Shown here: positions 56,015 through 64,000 of the stretch, piece after piece
Layout of the letters: every line of letters begins with the position of its first letter
Numbering within the stretch: the first letter of the stretch is position 1
NCBI GenBank assembly: GCA_964017155.1
Contig: OZ024866.1
Span: 18,913,358 to 18,977,357 of the forward strand
Length of the DNA: 64,000 nucleotides
From: Oasisia sp. SBJ-2009
Taxonomy: Eukaryota > Annelida > Polychaeta > Sabellida > Siboglinidae
Reading direction: 5' to 3'
Notes under the pieces: generated by a model
The model's database searches: none
The model's input: only the letters and a program-made list of their open reading frames with translations
Told to the model about the DNA's origin: nothing
Program-made: the position numbers and the translations under genes

Positions 56015-57048
56015 GATAATGAGGATGAAGGTGATAGTATGGAGGAAGAGGGGAGTTAGAGAGAATGGGTGAATAACATTTTCAGTGAGAACGTAATGGG
56101 AATGATTTATCGTTTAAAATACCAATGGTTAATAATGTACACTGGGTCAATGCCCAAATGAAACTTGTCATTGCAAACAAGTTCTCAGTGTGTATCAGCA
56201 ATTATATAATTCAATACTTCTGACGTTATACCTTTAAATTGTTGTACCATTTTGTGTGTGTCATTTCCCAAGCTTTTTGTGCTTCTTGTCAGCTGTAGTC
56301 ATATACACATACATGAAGTTACAACTATTAGCCTTCCTGAAACTCAATTTTCGGTAGAAATGGCGGCCATCATAAATTTGTGTCACGTGACCAAAGAAAA
56401 TGATTACATTAAATTCCTCATGTGTTGGTACATGTATTTCACGTATAATTAAGGCCGTACAAGTATATACCAGTACCCTGTTCTTGCCCATATGCTAAAA
56501 CGTAGAAATAGGCACAAAATCGTGGCCCTTGCATATGTTTGGTTACAATGACAGCCATTTTGAATATTACTCGGTTTTCTTGGGCGGGCATCAGTTGAAA
56601 TACTTCCTTTTAAGTCCTAATATGGTAAAACATAGGAATGCACAAAATAAAATCATATTTATATAGTAAAATGCAATCAAATTATGCTCGATTTTGGCTA
56701 ATGTTGGAGAAAATGGCGGCCATTTTGAATTTTGGTCATGTGAACATAGTCGAACATTATTATAAACGGTTCCATTGAATTCTTCGTACCTCAAAGCATG
56801 CGTGTATATACAAACATTATGTTCCTAGCATGATGTAGTATAAAGATGAACACATTTTGTAATTTACCAGGATCACGGCAGCCATCTTGAATTTTCGTGG
56901 TTCCCGCAAGTTGCCCAAGAATGGCGTATTGCCATCCCACGGATTTGAGTTCAGGGACACATAATCTATATGATTCAGCAAAAAAACCTTAGACGACCAA
57001 ACATTTCTAGGTTCCCTACAGTAGAGTATAGCGTGGCAACTCGACTAT
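55696..57048 (-). repeat. E3 right inverted arm (1.35 kb)
   Basis: Reverse complement of 53201-54588, with roughly 90 percent identity judged by eye. It includes AAAATGGCGGCCATTTTGAA near 56710 and ATGGCGGCCATCATAAATTT near 56360. Confidence 0.8.
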
Positions 57049-57235
57049 AAGAGAGCTTCGCTTTAAGTTGTCATGTGTGTAAAAGAAAAATGTGTACTTT
57101 TATTACAAATATACTTTTTGTGGTCCAAAATGGTGGTTCCAAAAAGGTCAACGGCAAGCTGTCATGCAAACTTTTACCATTTTGGCACGCTATACCCACG
57201 AAACCGCCTATTTTTTACGCGCGAAACAGCCAATG

Positions 57236-58528
57236 CTATGTTGCCAAGTCCGCGGTTTTCCCGCGCAATTGGGCTTGTTTTAAACCTGTTCCGCGGGGGG
57301 GAAATAGCAGTTGCGGGTTGCGGTTATTTGGGCTTCTTTTTATGCACATGCCGCTATTTTTGGGCTAGTTTCAAAAGTGGTGGTTTTACGTCATATGTTA
57401 CATTAAGAGCCGTCTTATTCTACGTCTCATAATAAATACTGTGAACTACCACTTCAAAGCCTCCTAATGTTTTTGAATACAGACACACACACACATCGCC
57501 CACTCATGCCTGGGCCACCCAGTTACCCACAAATAAGGGTAATAATCATTCTCGCACGCCAGGGGTCGCTGCATGCTGCTGATTACTTCAATACCAGCTC
57601 TTCTCTTCGTAGCGCCACGTGAAGTAACTAGCCCTGCCCATGGCATTAGTAGTCCAGGGATGCATGAAGCCCGGGGCCGGGGGAGGGTTGTGAAGACGGA
57701 ATATGGAGAAAATGCAATATGCTTTATCTGCTGGTACTACCATTTATCATAGCCATATAGCTAATACTATCTTGATGATAGTAGACATAATTAACTAACG
57801 TAATTATGAGCCACGACCGTAAGCCAATTCTGAACGCGCCCTCGAATAAGTCAATAATTAAATTGGTAATAAAGCACAGACGACATATCTCGCATTGACG
57901 TCTATAACTGCAAAAACTGACACTGATTGACAGCATGTCAGAGCGATTTAGTGGCGCATAGTAAAACGGGAAAACATCGCAAAAATGCCACTCCGTTTTC
58001 AAGCACCCTTGTCTACACCGAGTGTTATGCTGCGGCTGCGCTGTGACAACACGCGCGCGCAATCCTGTGCACACGTGATTACAATTCCAGTTTTGATAGT
58101 TTTAATGGGTTTGTTTTTGTGATTGCGTGCGTATACATGCCTCCTTGCCTGTGTGTGCTATGTACATATACGTGTGTAGCCAGTTTAAGGCATATATGTG
58201 ATTAGGTAGAGGGCCATTTAGTGGTGAATTTTGTGACGTTATGATGTATGCCATATGTCTGTTTATAAACAACCATTTCTAGTTCACCGTAGAACAATAG
58301 GTGGCGCTTAACTGCAAGGAATGATGGAAACATCCACTCATCATTGGGTAAATACTTTGTGCGTGACGTACTTGAAATACATTTCCCTCTTTATCGGTAG
58401 GGGTGCGTCACCGGCAACTTTTAAATGTATGATTTTATAATTATTTGGGGGGGGGGGGAATTGGGCTTGTTTTGAGCTATTTTTCGAGGGCGATTGGGCG
58501 GGAAATTTATTTTGACCTGGCAACACTG
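57236..58528. mobile_element. Non-autonomous hAT element with perfect 8-bp target duplication
   Basis: Left end CTATGTTGCCAAGTCC and right end (reverse complement) CAGTGTTGCCAGGTCA are imperfect TIRs of about 16 bp. Directly outside both is AGCCAATG (57228-57235 and 58529-58536), a perfect 8-bp duplication, the hallmark of hAT insertion. Subterminal blocks with TTTTCCCGC and TTGGGCTTGTTTT occur at both ends. There is no transposase frame; short frames inside are chance. Confidence 0.82.
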
Positions 58529-58692
58529 AGCCAATGAGAATACAGCTGGAGAGTGCGATAATGTCGGACAGGTTTCAGAATTAAGAAAATATTGCGTGAT
58601 TTTAATCAGTTCCAAGTCTGTTTCAATATATAACGATTACATACTGACGGAGTGAAATCCGTTATGAAGCATCGCCCAACTGGGCCACAACT

Positions 58693-58965
58693 ATGTCGCA
58701 GAGGAGTGGAAAATATTTCATACATGGGGTTTGTTTGACATTAAAGCGAGGACTGAGCTGTTTTATCGCCCACACCCCGTCGCCGGTAATCGGTGCAGAA
58801 ACAAAACAGCTCTTTTCAGAGCTACGGTCCCATATTTTCGTAGAAGAATTTGCTACCATTAAATTGATGTGTCTCGCTTATTTCCCTGAACAATTTAAAA
58901 CTGATCTAACCAGATCGTTAACGAGCCCTTACTATAGGCCTTACGTTACGGCTACTGACTTGTAA
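58693..58965 (+). CDS. Unrecognised 90-codon protein, possible single-exon gene
   Basis: ATG-started frame (ACAACTATGTCGCAG) encoding MSQRSGKYFIHGVCLTLKRG and onwards, with a balanced amino-acid mix and no low complexity, ending TATDL. Base composition (about 43-45 percent GC) is higher than the flanks. An AATAAA occurs 170 bp after the stop (near 59133), and a CCAAT box lies upstream at 58529-58534, although that sequence is also the hAT target duplication. I do not recognise the protein; a retroposed fragment or the final exon of a gene are alternatives. It is not clearly part of a transposon. Confidence 0.35.
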   Translation: MSQRSGKYFIHGVCLTLKRGLSCFIAHTPSPVIGAETKQLFSELRSHIFVEEFATIKLMCLAYFPEQFKTDLTRSLTSPYYRPYVTATDL

Positions 58966-60549
58966 AACAAAACATTTTGTTTTGCCTGGGGCTGGGTACG
59001 TTGTATGGACTTTGTATGTTATGAACTATGTTCTTTAAGGGAATGAAAAATGATGGCTGCAAGAAAATCAAAATGTGTGTCTACCCTTTTCCAATGTATT
59101 GTCCTAACTGATTTGATTGATCCCTCAAATTTAATAAAGTTTTGATAGTAAGAGTGACCTTTCTTTGTATAAGTAGGTTATTATAAATCCAATAAAACAG
59201 TCATAAATGTATAGTTAAAAATTTGATTTCTGCCACATATCGCTTTCTGCCTCACCATGATTATACGGATGTATATCATATTAAATATAGTCAGAAACAT
59301 GATGTCGTATGCAAATGAACATTTACAAACTTGTTGAAAAGTTATTTAAATATATGACAAGGAATTTGTTTCTAAGGAATTGCGACTCATTTGCTGTAAC
59401 AAAGCAGGTATAAGTTTATAAAAGAGCTTTGTATTCAGCCAAACATATATACTATATATATACATACATATTTATACAATCCATATAACATAATACAGTG
59501 TAAATGTATTATCTAATATCATTATATTACACAAATCATGGCCCACTGACCACCTCAGGATTCCTTGTCACTAGTTAAAAAGTTACATATCTCAAATTAA
59601 ACAATGCATACAGCATTTCGAGACACATTTTCATAGCAAATGCAAAAGTGTGACTTCCGGCCATGCGCCATAATTCATGAAATGTATTTAAACAAACGCA
59701 ATGTATAAATTGTATCGGATAACATTCGAAGCAACTGTTCCCATTGATCACCACAGGAATTTTAACAAACAGCATGTGGTGTTTAATGTTTATACATTGA
59801 ATACTTTGCATTTTTCACATAATGATGATTTTGAACATGATGAGGCAGAAAGCGTGTCATATGAAATAAATATAGTCTTAGGAATATTGTATTTCACAAA
59901 GAAAATATTCATTTTACACTTTGCTTGCATGCCAGTGATGAAATAAGTGGTTCTGTTGCTCAAAGATTTCAAAAACAACATAGTATGGTTCTGAATGGCA
60001 AAATTTCCAGAAACCAGTACCCACATGGATCTTTGCACAATTATTTTACAACATCAGCAGTTATAAAAGTGTAAAACTTGTTTAGCTATAAAATAGTTTG
60101 CTACAGCTATACGTATTCAGTGTAACTGTACATCAAGCAACCAACAGTACTTTATGCACATATAAAACAAATGTTAATGTATTGTACAAAGCTCTACGGG
60201 TATTCATTTGTGTCTTCCACTGTTTATTCATCACCTTATTTCTGTTTTGTATGACCATCAGTACAATTATTACAATATAAAGCACAACCCCCTTCTTGTC
60301 ATATGTAAATGATATTATGATGTGTAACAGTAGCTTCTTAGTAACATTGAAAAGTAATAACAAGTCTAAATAGTGATATATAATGCAGTCTCCGAATACA
60401 AAATAACTCTTAAGACATGGGGTATTCAGGTGAAATGCTGTTGGAATTCCAATATATAATATTATTTACTTATTACATGTATATTTTCAAATTAGATTTA
60501 TATATTTCTTGTCATACATATGTTACAATTTTTGTATTGCAAATAATAA
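58966..60549. other. No gene recognised
   Basis: AT-rich DNA with short, motif-free frames (for example 59701-59946). The part up to about 59150 may be the 3' UTR of the preceding frame. Confidence 0.4.
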
Positions 60550-60790
60550 TTATGTATTAAGAGAATTTCTAGTTGCTGGGTCAAGAAAGGTATTTTCAAT
60601 AAATGTATGTTCATACCACAAACCGCCCTTTCCTTCCTTGCCTCTGCATACATCTAAGTCCTTGAGATGTTTCCTCACTTTTGTTATGGCCATTAATGCC
60701 AAGGGGCACTTGTTAAGTTTCCATGTTAACTTTTTCCAAATGTTCCATGTGGGAATACAAGTGGGCACGATCTTCTGGTGGGATGTCTAA
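60550..60790 (-). other. GC-richer island with an unrecognised minus-strand frame
   Basis: In a region of about 30 percent GC, 60595-60785 stands out at roughly 44 percent. A 72-codon minus frame includes KVRKHLKDLDVCRGKEGKGG and ends DPATRNSLNT. It could be a remnant exon or transposon gene. The plus strand is also open here, so coding status is uncertain. Confidence 0.2.
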
Positions 60791-60839
60791 ACCGAATTAT
60801 ATTAAATATAAAGGCACTCGTGGACATACATAGATTATT

Positions 60840-62575
60840 GTTTAATAAAATAGTAGATGGTATTTTTAAATACATTGAAGAAGATGTCATAAAGAGTATG
60901 ATAACTAATTTACCAAAAACAAGTAGTTGATGGTATATCCACTAAATTGCTAACAATTCTTGAATCAGCACTAACAAAATATTTAACTTTATTAACAAAT
61001 CAATATTAATCAAATGGATAATCCGTGATAAACTAAGCATTGCAAAGGTAATCTCAGTCTATAAAAAGGTGAGCCAAGCAGAGATGGAGTAATCGGATTC
61101 CATACTCGTAATAATTGTACTTGTACTTTCTGAGTAATCATACTTATACTCGGGTAAATTGGCTCAAAAAGCAAAGTAATCATACTCATACTTGAGTACG
61201 TTACCAAAGTAATCATATTCACGATTACTTCTCATGATTACATTTGTTTTCATATAAATAGTTGCAAGCAAATATTAGACAGATATAAATGGCAATATTA
61301 GAAGTAATCTAATAAATGTAATATTAAATGAGCTATTGATTTTCTATTACGGTTGAGCATTTGAATTAAATAAATATTCAGTCAGATTTCCTTAATTAAT
61401 ACCTTCTCTACTCTCAGGACTCTCATGCTTACTGTAGTACTAATAGTACAAAGGTATATTATGACAGTCCCTGAGGAAGAACTGCAGTAGATAAGCATCC
61501 CCTAATATTTTGCTTTGTAAAAAAGCCATGCCACAGCCCCACATGTACTGTTTACTCTGTCAGTGTGGTGTGAATGACTGATCATGGTTTCTAGCTTCAG
61601 AATCCTGAATGGGTCTTGGCAGTTAGCTACTAAATCCATGTCTGTTATGTTTAATGCTCTCTCTTGCTGTCCCCTCCTGAATTATGTAATCAAATAAGTA
61701 TCTGTAATGGGACTAGTTTGCCTGCTAAACTTAACAAGTAGCTATAATGAGAAAATATATAGCTGTAGCGGAAAGTAGCTATTACGGACTTAGACCATTG
61801 ACATTTAAAAAGGGGACATGTGCAATTCTTAAATGCATCATATTTGTATTAGATTCAGAAAACATAAATTATCAATCCAACATTAAAAGATTCATTCAAT
61901 ACCTGAGAAAGTCATCTGATTATTAATGATAATCACAACCAGATAGTGTTAGCAGTAATCAGTTAGAACACTAGACAGTGACATAGCAACAGAAAAAGAA
62001 TGAAACCAAGTTATTCCTTTAAGGGCGCCTTTACGGTAGAAATTGGATATTCATTAAAGTAATCAAGAAAGCAATCATGATTATATTCTAATGTAATTGC
62101 ATTCTCGAGTACATTTGTTTTCTGAATACTCGTACTCATGCATTGTCATAATAATCGTATTCGTTGTCGATTACATTTTTTCTAATCACTCCATCCCTGG
62201 ATCCAAGAGTATAGGCCCATACCACTTCTACCAGCTATTTAAAAAATACTTGAAAAAAATATATTAACAATTATCATCTTATTTAAAGACTCTAAAATTA
62301 AGTGGCACTCAAATTAATAGATAGAATAATAACCAAACAGGATAAAGATAAAATACCTACACATGTTATTTAGATTTTTCCAAGTCCTTTGATACCATTG
62401 ATCATATTATTTTACTTGATAAATTGGGATATTATGGTGTACATGGAACAAATCTTAACTACTTCAGCAGCTACACAGAACTCATAAGTTACAATACATG
62501 GAAATTAACAACATCAAATCAAATATGCTATCAATAACAACAGGTGTACCACAAGGTTTAATCATAGGACCGTAC
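60840..62575 (+). mobile_element. CR1-group LINE fragment split by a hAT MITE
   Basis: Plus-strand RT text before the MITE: DGISTKLLTILESALTKY and IRDKLSIAKVISVYKK (linker to RT motif 1). It resumes after the MITE with VYRPIPLLPAI, then [19 protein letters not shown] (catalytic Asp) and finally TTGVPQGLIIGP-like codons at about 62540, in shifting frames. The RT thus continues across the insertion at 61079-62199. The copy is decayed and ends before the YADD motif. Confidence 0.75.
61079..62199. mobile_element. hAT MITE rich in GTAATC/GATTAC motifs
   Basis: Ends CAGAGATGGAGTAATCG and, reversed, CAGGGATGGAGTGATTAG. The flanks are GAGCCAAG (61071-61078) and GATCCAAG (62200-62207), an 8-bp target duplication with one mismatch. 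Both ends carry many GTAATCATACT / CGATTAC copies, presumably transposase-binding sites. No transposase is encoded. A fragment of the same family lies at 15612-15830. Confidence 0.85.
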
Positions 62576-62599
62576 TACTGAAAGCATGCCTTGACGTTT

Positions 62600-63769
62600 T
62601 AATTTAACCAATAACAGACATAATAAATGCATCACTCTGCTCTGGCTTATCTCCTGAAGATTTTAAATGTACGCATGTAAACCCAGTACTTAAGAAGACA
62701 AGTCTGCCAAAAGAAGAACTAAACAGCTATAGGCCTATTTCCAACATTAGCTTCATTTAAAAAATACTTGAAAAGGTTGTAACAAATCGCCTCAATTCTC
62801 ACATCTACATTATCGAGTGTCACAACCTGGATCATCACCTTTATGCAGATGACACACAAATCTATGTTTCTTTGACCATATCAGATACTTGTCGCTCCCT
62901 AAACCAGCTCAGGGATTGTCTCCAAGATGAAAAACAGCAAATTATAGCTAAACGCAGATAAAACCGAATTTCCCATCATTGGTACCTCAACGCAGCGGGC
63001 AAAACCCGGAGTATCACACCAGTCGCCTCAGTTTTAAATCTCGGAGTAACGTTTCATGAAAACCTCAATTTCAAACAACATATATCGACCATTTACCATA
63101 TTCGTGATCTTCGCCGTATTGGCCGGTTTATATCACTCTCCGTTGCTAAAACCATCGCAACAGCTCTGGTAACCAGCAGACTTGATTACCGCAATTCCCT
63201 CCTTTACAATACCGCATACAAGGATATAGCAAAACTTCAGCGTGTCCTAAATTTTTTAGCAAGGGTAGTCACGCGTCCTCCTCGGTTTTCTCGCTCAGTG
63301 CCGCTTCTAAAATCATTGCATTGGCTCCCTGTGCACTATCGCAACATTTTCAAGATGTGTACAATAGCCTATCAAGCACTCTCATCTACACAACCAGCAT
63401 ATCTAACTACAATGCTAACCCCAGCAAGAAACGCCAGACAGCTACGCTCAACCAGTAGTAACCCTCTTTACATCCCTCGGGTGAAAACGAATGCCGGGAC
63501 CCGAGTTTTCTCGGTTGCCGCACCAACGGTGTGGAATTCGCTTCCTGCCAGTGTTAAATCAGAAGGTAATATAGTTTCATTCCGACGACGCCTAAAAACC
63601 TATCTCTTTAATGCTGCCTATCCTCCTTAGCCTCCTAGCTTCTTCATCCATCCATTGACGACTCACGCATTGTTTTCGATTACGAGTTTGCTTAATCCCT
63701 TAGTTTTGTCGCGCCACTGAGCTCAATCTTCGAAGATATTTGCGCTAAAGAAGTGATTATTATTATTAT
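62600..63769 (+). mobile_element. L2/CR1-group LINE 3' part with (ATT)n tail
   Basis: RT motif 1 text (NPVLKKTSLPKEELNSYRPI) near 62680-62760 jumps by an internal deletion to HHLYADDTQIYVSL near 62835, the catalytic YADD. The C-terminal region is well preserved, ending in the frame below. The 3' UTR ends with TGCGCTAAAGAAGTGATTAT and (ATT)n near 63755-63769, as in L2-type elements. Confidence 0.83.
63010..63630 (+). pseudogene. LINE ORF2 C-terminal domain
   Basis: From about 63010 the text reads SVLNLGVTFHENLNFKQHI, RIGRFISLSVAKTIATALV, SRLDYRNSLLYNT, then in the open frame 63298-63630 LKSLHWLPVHYRNIFKMCTI, SSNPLYIPRVKTNAGTRVFS and APTVWNSLPASVKS. This is the conserved region after the RT in L2/CR1-group LINEs, ending at the stop after FNAAYPP. 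The catalytic RT core upstream is mostly deleted, so only this portion is nearly intact. Confidence 0.82.
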
Positions 63770-63770
63770 A

Positions 63771-64000
63771 GTAAAACAGTGCTACGTTATACGCAATCAC
63801 GAGCCAAGCATTTACTCCACACCCTAAGTGTCGCGCAAATGTGATGTGACGCAAATCGGAGTGAATTTCATTGATTATATAATTGTCGCGTTTCTTCGGG
63901 TAATGAATCACTATTAAAGACAGTCCTGATTCATAACCTACTGCTGGTTAGTAATGCGAGGTTTGTTAAGGCAATACACAATTTGCCAGGGGCGCTGTGT
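63771..64000. other. No gene recognised
   Basis: Flanking DNA after the L2-like tail, with no feature seen before the window ends. Confidence 0.4.

Larger units (their letters stand above)
53201..57048 (+). mobile_element. Long-TIR DNA transposon E3
   Basis: Termini TAGTCGAGTTGCCA (left, from 53202) and the reverse complement at the right (to 57047) are flanked by TAA on both sides, read as a 3-bp target duplication. Inverted arms extend from 53201 to 54588 and from 55696 to 57048, with the right arm carrying about 15 extra bases near its tip. The arms contain GGCCGCCAT blocks and the 5' part of the element's gene. Architecture, TAGT...ACTA ends and gene family agree with E1 and E2. Confidence 0.78.

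Noticed and set aside
59701..59946. 81-codon plus frame near 59.7 kb
   Set aside because: AT-biased codons, no motif, overlapping open frames on the other strand; likely chance.

Overview
This window looks like intergenic DNA from an animal genome, most likely an invertebrate. It is AT-rich and full of microsatellites. It contains at least nine fragments of non-LTR retrotransposons (LINEs) of several lineages, plus DNA transposons of at least five kinds (hAT, PIF/Harbinger-like, Mutator-like, a TA-flanked TIR element and a long-TIR family). I see no rRNA, tRNA or convincing multi-exon host gene. A lophotrochozoan or basal deuterostome host would fit the mix of CR1-group LINEs and the long-TIR transposons, but the sequence does not settle the taxon. 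Nearly all long reading frames belong to mobile elements, and nearly all are broken. LAYOUT. 1-4842: a fairly young RTE-like LINE with an 800-codon open frame, sitting in (TATG)n sequence inside a pair of 68-bp inverted repeats. 4997-9037: long-TIR transposon E1 with a decayed transposase-like gene. 9490-11700: decayed LINE (minus). 12045-13575: simple repeats, a 180-bp direct repeat and a G-run/C-run hairpin. 14957-17066: fold-back element with about 560-bp arms. 17325-18310: tetranucleotide repeat and a 220-bp tandem repeat. 19712-23674: long-TIR transposon E2 with 1.2-1.4 kb arms. 25395-28700: LINE (minus). 29278-30836: TIR element flanked by TA. 33314-33600: 54-bp minisatellite. 36853-37260: Mutator-like fragment. 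38362-43262: a pile of minus-strand LINE pieces. 43270-47100: satellite and minisatellite DNA. 47300-50913: Harbinger-like remnant that contains a BED-finger TIR element and a plus-strand LINE piece. 50914-52540: two LINE pieces (minus). 53201-57048: long-TIR transposon E3 with about 1.35 kb arms. 57236-58528: hAT element with a perfect 8-bp target duplication. 58693-58965: an unexplained 90-codon frame with a downstream AATAAA. 60840-63769: two plus-strand LINEs, one split by a hAT MITE. HOW THE PIECES RELATE. The most interesting theme is E1, E2 and E3. They differ in DNA sequence but share an architecture: termini that begin TAGT and end ACTA, arms studded with GCCGCCAT motifs, and one related gene family. 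Its product carries an acidic-motif series (EEAD, then VDTD, then HALTGCD followed by a G-x-G-K-K turn). I read this as a FEN1/XPG/PIN-like nuclease, presumably acting as or with the transposase. In E2 the inverted arms duplicate the 3' end of the gene; in E3 they duplicate the 5' end, so both loci are large palindromes built from their own coding sequence. No repair of any broken gene is attempted here, and all family assignments come from motif recognition without database searches.
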